Below are positions 1 through 11,157 of a DNA stretch of 64,000 nucleotides, one piece after another. How positions within the stretch are numbered: the stretch's first letter is position 1; each line of letters opens with the position of its first letter. The notes beneath the pieces are model-generated. The model ran no database searches. It was not told the origin of the DNA and worked only from the letters and a program-made list of their open reading frames with translations. Location of the stretch: positions 310,001-374,000 of the forward strand of contig JAHLJZ010000017.1 in the NCBI GenBank assembly GCA_025602915.1, read 5' to 3'. The DNA is from Paraphysoderma sedebokerense (taxonomy: Eukaryota > Blastocladiomycota > Physodermatomycetes > Physodermatales > Physodermataceae). Both the position numbers and the translations under genes were made by a program.

Positions 1-61
1 AGTTGGATGCCTGCCATATTTTACCTATAGATTCCCCGTCTAACCTTTTCCTCCCTAAAAG

Positions 62-932
62 TTTGCCACCGCATCTTTTGACTCTACAATCAATCTGTAC
101 ACAACTTCTACCCCTGCATCGTCTGATCCTACATCGGCAGCCGAATCTCACAAATCCAAGAAACGAAAGTCAGACAAGCAATTGAAAACGAAAACACCCA
201 TAAACTCATTAACTGGCCATGTTGGTGCCGTTTCATCTGTTGTATTCCAACAGTCGAGTAACAATCAGATGACATTGGTATCCGGCGGATGGGATCACTC
301 GATCAGGATTTGGGATGTCGAAAACTCTGTCAACACAGAAACTATGGTATGTAGTTGAAATTCCCTTATTCATGAAGACAGATGAGTCTAATTTCTATTC
401 ATATCAGATGTGCGAAAAAGTTGTAAACAGCGTAGATTTTTCGTCTTTAAACAATCTTATCGTTTCTGGTCATTCAGATCGTGTGATTCGGTTATGGGAT
501 CCCAGAGCAGAAGGTAATGTTATCTCTTCACTACCCTGATTTCTTGGCATCTTCGGTAGAACCAATATTGACCCTTCCTGTATTTTAGTGTCTACACTCA
601 CAAAATCAACATTCGCGTACCACACTAACGCCGTTACAGCTGTTAAATTCTCTCCATCATCATCGTACAACTTTGCTTCTTGTTCATTCGATGGTTCCAT
701 CAAATTATGGGATATGAGGGCTTCAAACCCGTTATTCACATTATCAATCCCACCAAAGTCATCCTCTGCGAATGAAGACGGAAGTGAAACAAAGCCCAAA
801 GAAGAGAAGAGTAAAGTATTGAGTGTGGATTGGGGACAAAATGGATTGGTTATTGCCGGTGGCGAGGAATGTGTTCTGGGAATTTGGGATGTCAAAGGAA
901 TGAAGAGTGGTAATGACAATGTAGGAAAATGA
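62..932 (+). CDS. Ytm1/WDR12-like WD40 ribosome biogenesis protein (3' part)
   Basis: Exons read as 62-346, 408-513 and 589-932; the 5' part lies before the window. An upstream intron ends at 61, because the frame meets a stop just before it, with a CTAAC branch-like site near 44. The translation shows successive WD40 blades: FATASFDSTINLY, LTGHVGAVSSVVF..GGWDHSIRIWDVE, VIRLWDPRAE, FASCSFDGSIKLWDMRAS and a last blade ending VLGIWDVKG. A lysine-rich loop (KSKKRKSDKQLKTKT) sits between two blades. Order and loop resemble Ytm1/WDR12, the PeBoW-complex subunit that works with Nop7 and Erb1 in 60S subunit maturation in the nucleolus. This rests on the C-terminal half only; another nuclear WD40 protein is possible. 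Confidence 0.72.
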
Positions 933-1105
933 AAATGAAAATTGTTATAGTTAGGGAATATTTTATTTTAAATAGATCAACTCAAATTCAATTGATTCCG
1001 AAAAGTGGCATAATAAATGCAATATCCGGTCTTGCCAAAGTTAGAGGGCATTGTAGGAATGTACACTTTTCCGTCGTGACTTAGCGAAAAAAATTCCATG
1101 GACTG

Positions 1106-1261
1106 AAATCAATTTTGACCCACTGTAAAGATGAAAAGAAGAATAGAGGAGACTCCCTTTTCAACCTTTTTGATTGCATCATGATTTTGAGATCATACAA
1201 TTGAAAAGTTTAAGCGGAGAGTCTCCACTATTCGTCTATTCGGATGGGTCAAAATTGATTT
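1106..1261. repeat. 156-bp imperfect hairpin, MITE-like
   Basis: The 17 bases at 1106-1122 (AAATCAATTTTGACCCA) are the exact reverse complement of 1245-1261. Inside, 1141-1164 (GAATAGAGGAGACTC..) again pairs with about 1203-1235 (..GAGTCTCCACTATTC), so almost the whole element can fold back on itself. Size and structure fit a miniature inverted-repeat element. I could not find a convincing target-site duplication, and no second copy was seen in the window. Confidence 0.55.
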
Positions 1262-1445
1262 TTGTTTAACTTGAGGATATTTTTCCATCTCTTTCTCACC
1301 AACTTCTTTAAGTCTTTTGAAGGCAATAGTGTTAAATTATACTCGGTCCGATTACTTATTATGTGTTCGGGTTCTATTCAAAACTAGGAAGGAAGGTACG
1401 GTTTGACGTTGTTCATCGGGACAGTTGAATGTCGAATTACGAATC

Positions 1446-1558
1446 GTTACAACCTTGGGTGTTGTTAAAACCGAGTTATCTTCGATTCACAGTCAATGAG
1501 TAGTACGAACTCAACAAGCAATCTACGACTCGGTTTTTACAACACCCAAGGTTGCAAC
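1446..1558. repeat. Inverted repeat, 31-bp arms
   Basis: The arm at 1446-1476 (GTTACAACCTTGGGTGTTGT...) pairs with 1528-1558 in reverse complement with two mismatches, around a 51-bp loop. The sequence differs from the hairpin at 1106-1261. It could be a second miniature element or the remains of one; no gene lies inside it. Confidence 0.6.
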
Positions 1559-1611
1559 GACACAAACTACAACAGTCTCCACCAGCCGTCATTCACCCAG
1601 CACCCTATCTT

Positions 1612-2110
1612 CGATATCTGACAATTTGGTGATAAATTTGACAGTTTCTCTTCTCTTAGACGTAAAGTTTTACTCAAGATGCAGCGTTTATGCGTTCAAA
1701 ATATTCTAGCCCTCCGGAACTCGTATCGCCAATTGACATTCAAGTTCCAACTTAGCGGTAATGGTTGGTTATGGAAATCGCGATAATTTACTCTATCTTC
1801 TATGCTGACGATAAATATGAACGAAAACGAAAATCTATTCTTCAAATTCATATTTCAGGCTCTCCAAATATTCTGACCCTCAGGAATAAACTGGAATTGC
1901 CATTGACATTCGACATAGTGGCCGCGCCAGCCGCCAATGAAACAGCGAGAATTCATCTATCTATAGATCTGACCATCTGGGGATAAATATGGCATTTTCT
2001 TTTTTCACAAACACAAAGATACACCCAAAATGCAGAGTTTATACGTTCAAAATATTCTGAACCTCCGGAATAAAATTGTGTTGCCAATTGTCATTCGATA
2101 TCTGACCAAC
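1612..2110. repeat. Three diverged direct repeats, period about 170-185 bp
   Basis: A block with the core ATATTCTGACCCTCCGGAA, followed by TTGCCAATTGACATTCGA, occurs with changes near 1701, 1868 and 2052. Each is preceded by a GATAAAT-type stretch and two are preceded by a GATATCTGACCA-like stretch. The spacings of 167 and 184 bp suggest an old, decayed tandem array. The middle unit happens to be open for 73 codons, but I do not regard it as a gene. Confidence 0.5.
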
Positions 2111-2761
2111 CATATGCAAGAATTTCTACAAATTCGATGAATGACTACCATATCAGCCGAAATTGACCCGTTGAAAATGTCGAATTCAATGAACCTCTTG
2201 AATCTGTCTCACTTACTTGCTAACTTTAGATACTAATTTATTTTGTTTGAAATCACTATTATTGGTCACAGTTAACTGTGTCTACTCTTGTAGAATATAT
2301 TATGTATATTCATTGGTTGAAACTGAACATACCCCTAGGGCCCAATCATGTTTCCCCTTGCCGACAATTGGCCGGTGTTTCCGCATTCAGTTATATTGAG
2401 TTTTCCAAATTTAACCCCTGATAAACGAAAGTCCCAGCAGAATACGTGTCGCGAACAATACACGGAATCGATGCATATCAAATATCCGAAGCGCCATTGT
2501 GTCGTTCCAGCTTTCAATGGCGGACTCGTGGCTTGAATATTTCCGTTATAACGGAAACGGAATCAACAAAAGTTGGCATAAGGATAAGCAAACTAGATTG
2601 ATCGAATTAATCGGATTAGATATCCCTACGTTTTTGATGCACAAATCAACTTGAACGGTGAGTTATCCGTTATGAGAATTATGTTAATGGATGGTCGCAG
2701 TGACTTACAGTGGACACCTGAATTAGCTTGAAAAAAATCTGCGTAACAAATTTCAGAGAGA

Positions 2762-5261
2762 ATGAAGAGATATATTTTTGATCCAATTAGCGGTACGTTT
2801 TCGTCACATTTTCGAGCGAAATTCCTTATGATTGCCAGATAGCCAACTCGACGTCTTCATAATAATAGGGGAAACAATACCGAACACTTTAGCCAATTTC
2901 TATTACCCTTATTGGCTCTTAGTTATTCTGCAGATACTATTCTGGGTGCTAGTCGTTCTGTTCCTGTTATACTTGACATCTCATTATGTTGTCCATAGTT
3001 GGTGTTTCTTTGAGATTGCTAGACTCGGTTTGAAAGAGATAGCGACATCAAAGGCCGAACAAAAGTTGGAAGACAAGTGGGGTAGTTATGATGAACAAAG
3101 TGAATTGAGTGGAAATAGTAATTCCAAGAAACGGATCAATATCCCGCCTTACTATCAATCTGCATCAAAGAAATTAACGGATGCCAAGTGGAGAGTCCTC
3201 TTGGCCATCGTGAATTGGTTGGTTTACACTGGATGTTTAATTATGCTAGCGGTGTTGAATTTTGTATTCTTGGCTTCTGGATACACTGGTTAGTGTATTT
3301 GTTATCAATTGTTTAAGAGATTTCCTGACGATATTCCTTTTAATAGCTGCTGGCTGGGTGGATATCAGTGTCTCTTTCGCGCCAGACCCAATGAAGTGGA
3401 GAAGTGATTACGGGTTGATTTTCTATGCTGTCAATGCGGGGCCGCCTATAGTGATCGGTTTAATTGCCTTGTTCAAGGTATGCTATATATGATGTAATGA
3501 ACGTTGCTTAGCTGCTCTAATAACCATTCAACCTCTAGTTTTTAAAAGATACAATTCGCCATCGACTTTTTGTTCGAAGTCGACGCAAGAATGCCGATAC
3601 GTTACCCCCACCTGTGTCCTCTGCAGACAATCCCGCCAAGGTCGATGAAGATCCAACCGTCATTATTCTCATCCCAACGTACAAGGAGCCCCTACCAAAC
3701 ATTTTATCTACACTCAACGCCATTACTGCATCGGAATATCCCAAAGAAAAGATTCACATTTATCTTGGCTTTGATGATTTAGAAGTACAACAGACAGTAT
3801 TTACATTAACGAGACTTTTGAGCGGTGAAGGAATTCTTGAAGAAGCCGACCAGTTACACCAAGACGAGAAGTCAAATAAGTATAATGGTCTCGTTCAATT
3901 ACAATCAAAACGTAGTACCTTAAACGTCAACGCCGAAATGAATACACAAGATCCACATTCGCCTCAACCCGTCTCTGTCATCATGTCGGCAGATCATTGC
4001 CCTCTTGTCACCTCACTCATTTATAACGATACGTCCTTGCATCTCTGTCGATTTCCCCATGGTGGCAAATTATCAGTACAAAAACATCTCTTCTCGCTTA
4101 TTTCAAAACGCATTCCTCAAATTTATCCGGGGGACTCTTATGTCCTCTTCATCGACTCGGATACCACCGTATTACCGAATACAGTCAGAAACTTTGTCGA
4201 TCACTTGACAATAAATCCCAAAGAATTGGCAACCACGGGTATTATTGTTTCCAGAAATGGACATTCGACAAATTTCTGGCAACAGTATCAAGATGCAGAG
4301 GTACGTTTTCAACCATCTGTGTACAGAAGGCTCTACAGCACACTGACTCTGAACCTAAACTCCAACATAGTATATTTTTATGCAACTCGGATCCAGGTGT
4401 ACCGAAGCTGCAATGGGCGGTGTTACGTGTCTACCGGGGGCCTTAACAATGGTCTATTACCCGTTGTTGAAAGCAGTATCAGCGCAATACTTCAATCAAC
4501 CACCCATCGATTCTACATTTGAATTTTGTCGCCGCAAATTGGGAGAGGACCGATACCTTACTCATTTGATTATGGAGTATACTGGATCATATAGAGTTGG
4601 ATTTGATGTGAATTCAATCTGTAAGACAGAGGCTCCTGGTAATTTCTATAATCTCTTGAGACAAAGACGAAGGTGGACATTGGGTAGTTTCACGAATGAA
4701 GTGTATATTCTGTGCACTCCCAGGTAATACCTCCCTTGTTTTGATTTATCTCTAATACGTACTGGTTGTTTTAAAAATCTTTACTTATTCGTAAATCGTC
4801 ATACAGATTTTACTTCTCTTATCCTTTCCTCATTCTTCTTAGAGTTTATCAAACTCTCCGACTTAGCGGTGTCATATTTTACATTTTCCTCTTGGAAATG
4901 TTCTTCACAGCAGAACTAAGCGATCTGAAGCCGGCCCTCTACGTCGTCAATTTTGCTGTTTTCTTTCTGTATTGGTTGATTCTCGCAGTTTGGGCAATAT
5001 TTAATAAACGATGGAAATCAATGATATGGGTGTGGGTTTATTTTATTGGGAATTTGATCTTCGAAAGCGTTTGGTTATGGTATAGTATCTGGACGGTCAG
5101 AGAAAAATCGGTTCGTATCAAATTATTTTAATCTTTTTGCAGTGCATCAGTTTGAAACTGATTTCACGTATTCTTTGCCTTTATAATAGTGGGGTGGTCC
5201 TCGTCAAGCGGACTCTGCGAGGGAAGAAGAAAATGCCGAAAAGAAAGGAAATGGAAACTAG
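2762..5261 (+). CDS. Chitin-synthase-like GT2 glycosyltransferase, tandem copy A (690 aa)
   Basis: Exons 2762-2792, 2869-3288, 3347-3477, 3539-4300, 4371-4723, 4807-5110 and 5190-5261 give an open frame of 690 codons. The start encodes MKRYIFDPISG, matching the start of copy B. Hydrophobic segments lie near residues 20-45, 125-150 and 165-190, with three or four more after 560. The cytoplasmic GT2 core begins at VIILIPTYKEPLPN. It carries the acidic FIDSDTT motif (Asp400), GEDR (Asp508) and QRRRW (546-550), the last being the acceptor-site signature of chitin synthases. These motifs fit division-2 (Chitin_synth_2) chitin synthases, which polymerise UDP-GlcNAc at the plasma membrane. No myosin motor or cytochrome b5 part is present. 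A different processive beta-glycan product cannot be excluded. Confidence 0.85.
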
Positions 5262-5831
5262 ACGAGTTCATCACAAATTTATTTAATTAACCAAACAAGG
5301 CGGACACTTATAATTTGTGCCGATAAAACTGTTACAGTTTTCCATTCTCTCATTCAATAAATTAATTTTAATCAATGCCTAACAGGAATTCTTTCATCGA
5401 GCATGAATTTAGTGGAAACTACTTTTGAAATGTACTGACCCTTTCAGGAAAAAGTTCTCGAATATTGCCGACAATTATCTCGACATTGACGATGAAAATT
5501 GGATAAAGCTTAGAAGCGGTATGCTGCGATTTTAAGTGGTATATTCTGTACAGATGTTATTAATTGACTTTAATTAAATGTTGAATTGTAGACAGATCTC
5601 GCTTGGCGAAAATGGAAAATCTGTACAACGCCGTGTATTGTTCACCTTGTTCCTGACGCGGTCATTGACAGTCATCGGAGACAATGCAGACAAATTCTAG
5701 TTGGCTCTTCATATCACAAACCAATGAGGATCAATTTTCACATTCACAGCAATTAATATTTGGAAGTGGGTCGTTTTATGTGTTTTGGACACACTGATAC
5801 AGCAGGCATCTCATCATTGACATCATCAGAA
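5262..5831. other. Intergenic between the two chitin synthase genes
   Basis: About 570 bp separate the tandem copies. I see AT-rich sequence and no reading frame resembling either neighbour, so this is probably the 3' UTR of copy A and the promoter of copy B. No remnant of a duplicated exon was recognised. Confidence 0.55.
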
Positions 5832-8386
5832 ATGGTCAGACAAGTGCTTGACCCCATCACAGGTAAGGCCCGTTAATTAAATGTCAGTCTGTGTGCCGGC
5901 CGTCCACTTATTCTTCCTTGCTTGAAATTTGCAACCGAATTAAATATTCTAGGTCGAGAAATTCCAAACACTCTCGCATATGTGTATTATCCAGGATGGG
6001 TGCTCGTTATTCTACAAATTTTCTTTTGGATTACCTCTATCATGTTCCTCCTGTACTTAATTTGTCACTACATCGTTCATAGCTGGAGTTTCTTTGAAAT
6101 TGCCCGATTAGGAATGAAAGAGATTAGCGATGCAAAAGAGGAGATTGAGTCCGGGAAACAAGACCTTGGGCAGTCAAAACTACAGAATTTACCAGACTCG
6201 GTTGAAGTACCTGCTTATTATCGCATCTCAAAGAACAAATTATCCCATGCCCGCCAGAGAGTGTGCTTGGCGATGTCGATATGGGCTTTCTATTCCGCGG
6301 CTATGGTTATCGTTTCCCTACTCTCATTCTTGTTTCTTTCCTTTGGAAGCACAGGTTCGTTGAAATTTGCCCAATATTTGATGCAAACCATACGAAATTA
6401 TATTTTAACGGCGTCTCTTTCAATTTGTAGCTTCCGGATGGATTAATTTTGAGTTACCGTTAATAAAGAACCCTGAAAAGTTCAGAAATGACTATTTGGC
6501 GGTTTTTTATGGGGTTTATGTCGGTCCACCCATTCTAATTGCTATCATTTCGATTTTTAAGGTAAATTTTCCGGTTGGATTAATTCTCGCTGTGTATTTG
6601 GGTTAAGACTAAAATTTGCTTTTCAGCTCGTCCACTCAACTGTGAGCCATCGCATGTACCAGAAAAAGAAGGCGGAAACCCTTCCATCCCCTGTTTCGCA
6701 CTCGGTTGAATCTTTCAAAGCTTATCCGAATGTTATCATTCTTGTTCCTACTTACAAGGAACCACTCCCTAATATTCTTTCCACCATCAATGCCATCGCC
6801 GCCTCGGATTATCCTAAAGATCGAATTCATGTTTACCTTGGATTCGACGAACTCGAGGTCCAAGAAACCATTTTTACTTTAACCAGACTTCTCTCCGGCG
6901 AAGGGTTCTTGGAACATGCTAGTCCCATTCACTCGGATGAGAAAGCAATGAAGTATAATGGACTAGCTCAGTTACGTTCATTCCGGAACAGCGGTTCTAG
7001 TCTCGGCGATGGAACAAATGGCCCGGCGACAACTCCAATGTCCACTGATTGCCCTCTTGTTACGTCATTGATGTATAACGGGATTTCACTCCAACTGTGT
7101 AGATTTCCTCACGGTGGTAAACTCTCTGTACAAAAATATTTATATGAACTGATTTCTACTCGCATTCCGGAGGTTTATCCCGTCGATTCTTATGTTCTCT
7201 TTATTGATTCGGATACTACCGTACTGCCAAATACTGTGAGTACTTTTATCGATCACTTCAGACTGAATCCAAAAGAATTGGCAGCTACTGGTTTTATCGT
7301 ATCTCGAAACGGTCATGGCTCTAATTTTTGGCAGCAATATCAAGATGCAGAGGTACTTTTATTTTCCTTTAACTGACATCTGGAAGCACTCGTATTCTAA
7401 CTGCCTGTATTTTGCAGTACATTTTCATGCAACTTGGTTCGCGATGTGCCGAAGCTGCGTTGGGCGGCGTTACCTGTCTACCTGGTGCTTTAACGATTGT
7501 TTACTATCCATTACTCACCGCCGTAGCAACACAATACTTTAACCAACCCCCCATTGACTCTACATTTGAATTCTGTCGTCGTAAATTGGGTGAAGATCGG
7601 TACATGACTCATTTGATTATGGAGTATACGAGTTGTTATAAAGTTGGATTTGAAGTAAACGCTATCTGTAAGACTGAAGCTCCCGGAAATTTTTATAACT
7701 TATTGAGACAAAGACGAAGATGGACGTTGGGTAGTTTTGCGAATGAAGTTTATATCTTGTGTACGCCACGGTACGAAAAACATCGAAGAACCCTGTCATC
7801 GCCGCACTTCAACATACTTGGTGAACTAACATCTCTGTTACTCCTTTTTAAATGTAGATTCTACTATACGTTTCCAGCACTCATTCTTCTTCGAATCTAC
7901 CAAACTCTTCGCCTCGGTGGTGCCATCTTTTACATTTTCATTCTCGAATTAATCTTTACCTCCACTTTCTCCGCTTCCCCGAATATCAAGGAATACATAT
8001 TAATCTTCAGTGTCCCATTTTTATACTGGCTTATTGTCGCTATCTGGGCTTTCACAAATAAACGATGGAAAGTCAGTTTATGGGTGTTGGCTTATTTCAT
8101 TGGTAACTTGGTATTTGAAAGTGTTTGGTTGTGGTATAGTTTATGGACTGTGAGAGAGAAAGTGGTATGTTGAAATTATTTGCAGTGTTGTGTTTGATTT
8201 GCTTGTGGTTTATCTAACTTAGAATTTCATTGATAGTGGGGTGGACCTCGAGCGGACGCGAAACCTGAAGGTGAAGAAGAACATACCGAGGATATTGGGG
8301 AAGACCAAACGCTTTCTGAAATGTCAGAGGTGGAACAGAAACCACCGATGGAATTTAGAGTTTCAAACATCGAAGAATCTCGGTAA
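5832..8386 (+). CDS. Chitin-synthase-like GT2 glycosyltransferase, tandem copy B (699 aa)
   Basis: Exons 5832-5862, 5953-6354, 6431-6561, 6627-7352, 7418-7770, 7858-8164 and 8237-8386 sum to 2100 nt. Exons 1, 3 and 5 have exactly the lengths of copy A (31, 131 and 353 nt) and the other introns fall at matching places, so the two arose by tandem duplication. The protein has the same plan: N-terminal membrane segments, GT2 core with IILVPTYKEPLPN, FIDSDTT (Asp382), GEDR (Asp490), QRRRW (528-532), then C-terminal membrane segments. Its C-terminal tail after WGGPR is longer and acidic, unlike copy A, which may mean different trafficking or regulation. Amino-acid identity to A is high in the core and low in the loop before DSDT, so the duplication is not recent. 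Confidence 0.87.
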
Positions 8387-8749
8387 CTATTAGCGTTTTA
8401 AATTTTTGTTGCTTTAATTTTTCCTGTGATGTGTTCAATTTATGTTTCAATGTTCCAATTGTAATATGTAATAGTGATGATAAACCTTGATATGTTGTAG
8501 ATTACATTGTTGTTGTACTGTAATATTCTATTGCATCCGATAAATACAAAATTGGGTAAACCCGAACAAAGAAAGATGAAAATTGTGCTCATCGTATTCG
8601 GAAGACTGTGTACCACAACTTTAATCCAGCTTAGGTGTCAGAGTTTAACATTAGTCGGAAACAGATTCACCTGTAATGTGTCTTCTAACTCTCTGATTGC
8701 TTTCCGGGTTTGGGTTAGATGAACTTCTATATTTTGTAATATCATGAAA
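8387..8749. other. Convergent intergenic region
   Basis: This 363-bp gap lies between the 3' ends of chitin synthase B (plus) and the HAD hydrolase (minus), so it should hold both terminators. I see no further coding sequence; a 71-codon open stretch at 8507-8722 has no recognisable features. Confidence 0.5.
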
Positions 8750-10104
8750 TCACGCTGCGTTAATGACCATAACTGAGATTGTAAAACTTGTAGTCGAATG
8801 AAACCAACTTATCACTTTCATGCCTAGCTGTTTCGCAGCCTTTAGATTTCTAAGGTAATCGAAAACTGGTTAGTTTTACCTCATCTCAACAAATCATTGA
8901 TACTACAGAAGCGGCTTCGTAAAAGTAGCAACCAAGTATTCTTAGAAAGAGAAAACAAGATTGGAAACATACTCTCCGATGTCATCCAAAAATACGCATT
9001 CTGTTGGATCCAAGTCTAACCGTTTACAACACAATTGAAATATACGTGGATCAGGTTTCCGAACACCTTCAACTGATGATTCTATTGTTACGTCGAATAG
9101 TGACATTAGTTCAGATAATCGAGACTGATGGTGAGCCGGAATTGGAATGTTGAAAGTTGATGGTGTCGAAGGGGAAGAGGGTACGGCGAAGTTGTTGGTG
9201 ATCGTGGCAATTTTGTAATTTGTTTGTTCTATGACGATAATGAATTATATAAATTTTTCAGTCAGGGGGTGCTTGTAGTATGAAGAATAGAGGTTGGTGA
9301 GTAAAAGTGTAAACCTTTGAGGATGCGAATAGCGTTTAGCATGTCTACATTGACTTTGCTGGATTCGATCATCATGTCTTTAAATAAACTCTCGCCATCA
9401 ATTATGAAAGGTTTCGTCAAATCGTACTTTGAAATATCTTTATACATAGAGAAGTTTGAGTTAGTCCAACGTTTCGGCCAGGTTTTGTTTAAGGATGGCC
9501 GTGGAAGACGAAGATTAAGCGGGCCGCTATTTATTAAGAGCAAAAAGCACACATGCAAGATGTCTTTCTCGCTCCCACGACTGACACTAGTCTGTTCTTG
9601 TTAAACAGCAGATATTTGGTTCTTCATTTTCGAATCATCAGCACTCCTGGGGTATCCTGCTGATGTGCACAGAGAATGTTTACAGCTTGAACGCTGAAAG
9701 AAGAACAGCTGATGCTTGCCTAAGCATGGAATTCTGTGGACCTACCTATTCCCTTTTTGACTGCCCATGATTGATAGATTTTTAAATACTTTTCTTTACT
9801 CAGCTCCTCACCAAAGGCGGGTAAAAATTCATTGAGCGTAATTTCGTTCCGTTCAAACTTCTGAAAGGGGCCATTCGGTCCCGAAGCTGAACTGCAAAGT
9901 GTCAAGTTAATGCCAACTCAATTCAGGGTATATGACAAGAGAAGAATGATTTTTGTATTACATTGCAATGTTGATGTAATGCGGCGGGATATGATGCGCT
10001 TTTTCGTATGTAGCTATAGCGAGGAACGGTGAGCCAACGCAGACACCGCCGAGATCGAAAATGACGGCCTTTAATGGTTTCTGATGCAGTTTTGTATTGT
10101 TCAT
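8750..10104 (-). CDS. HAD-superfamily hydrolase, ACAD10/epoxide-hydrolase-N type (286 aa)
   Basis: Exons in transcription order: 10104-9962, 9891-9742, 9526-9315, 9228-8973 and 8849-8750, which together are open (861 nt). HAD motif I reads KAVIFDLGGVCVGSP; the second catalytic position is Gly rather than Asp, as in the ACAD10 and soluble-epoxide-hydrolase N-terminal group. Motif II is probably KIATITNN, motif III lysine is in EGVRKPDPRIF, and motif IV is VFLDDIGEN. These residues bind Mg2+ and form the phospho-aspartate site, so a small-molecule phosphatase or related hydrolase is likely; the substrate is unknown. The second intron (9741-9527) is long for this locus and needs an unusual GTCCAC donor to keep frame, so that junction is the weakest part of the model. 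Confidence 0.72.
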
Positions 10105-11157
10105 TATTTGTGCCTCAATGAAGACAGATTAATTCAAAGATGCAAAGAGGGCAGGAAACTCAGGTTATCATGGTTGCTTCATTTGTGCGACCGTGCAGAA
10201 GAATAGAGCACCAAGCCGCAGAACGTCATTGGGTCCTTGCGGAGGTTATCGCAACCACACTATCTCGCATGGGTCTGGCAGTGGTCTGGCACTGTGCGCA
10301 AGCTGATTGAAGTGCAGTGTAGACGACGACACTGCCACAAAACATTGCTGTCAGATAGACAGGATTGCGCTCCGATAAATTAGCAGATGCCGATGGGTCA
10401 GAGTATGGATGTGTCACAGCATCGACAGCATCCACAATTCCACATTCAACAACATGCTCTGTGTCCGTAATCCTGATTATGACGGCATGCTCGTAATTCA
10501 TCAATGATGCTGTACAATATTATCACAAGTTTGTATTTGTTAAGAATGAAATAAGGTGTGGCCGCGTGATCCTTGGAAACTACGATTAATGGTAACTTCT
10601 TGTGACCGGAATGACATCATAATGTATTCCTGATTAAGTGTATGTTTGTATGTTGTATATACCTAGCGGAGTAACTGTAATAACTAAGAAATACTGAGAC
10701 AAAGTATATTACTGATAACGAGCTATTGGACCATATTTTCAATACGTATTGGTTCCATTGGGCGCACCAGAGACAGAGAATCCTAGCTAGATTATGCCTC
10801 ATGAGTCACAATGCTTGCACAGTGGTGAACCCAGCGGACCGCCAGTGAACCGCCGGTGAACCAATAATTGTCTATTGGAAGCTCAGAGAGATGCACACTC
10901 CCTCCTTGTATTATCCCAACTATTATCCCCATGGCGATGGCCCGATATCTCAGAATACGGGCATGCGCTCCACGGCATTGTGCCTTCATCACCGTCGGAT
11001 TGCAATGCCGATTTCCCACATTGCCAATCTCATTCCACTCTCCGAAAATACACATAGATTGCCTTTGATTCCTTGTGGCCCTATGGCGCTCCCGCCTCTT
11101 GATAAAATAAAGTAACCTTACCAACTATAATAGTAAACACCCCCTCGGTATCCAGTA
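10105..11157. other. Divergent intergenic region
   Basis: About 1 kb lies between the start of the HAD gene and the first histidine kinase copy, so it should contain two divergent promoters. A minus-strand stretch at 10226-10504 is open for 92 codons but shows no domain. Several overlapping open frames at 10868-11124 look like chance. Near 10821-10861 the element GTGAACC(C/G) recurs three times within about 40 bp. Confidence 0.5.

Larger units (their letters stand above)
933..2761. other. Gene-free stretch with hairpins and degenerate repeats
   Basis: No reading frame here shows a recognisable domain or a splice pattern like the neighbours. The stretch holds the two inverted repeats and the diverged direct repeats listed separately, then about 650 bp of plain AT-rich DNA before the first chitin synthase gene. 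It probably contains the terminator of the WD40 gene and the promoter of the chitin synthase gene, but I see no defined motif. Confidence 0.6.

Noticed and set aside
933-2761. Transposase or retroelement associated with the hairpins
   Set aside because: No reverse transcriptase, integrase or transposase signature was seen here or elsewhere in the window, and no long terminal repeats; the 7.4-kb direct repeats contain host genes only.
10226-10504. 92-codon minus-strand frame
   Set aside because: No domain, no splice context, composition unlike neighbouring genes; probably chance in a promoter region.
10868-11124. Cluster of overlapping frames on both strands just before the kinase copy 1 start
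   Set aside because: Several frames open over the same bases without any domain; best read as non-coding upstream DNA.
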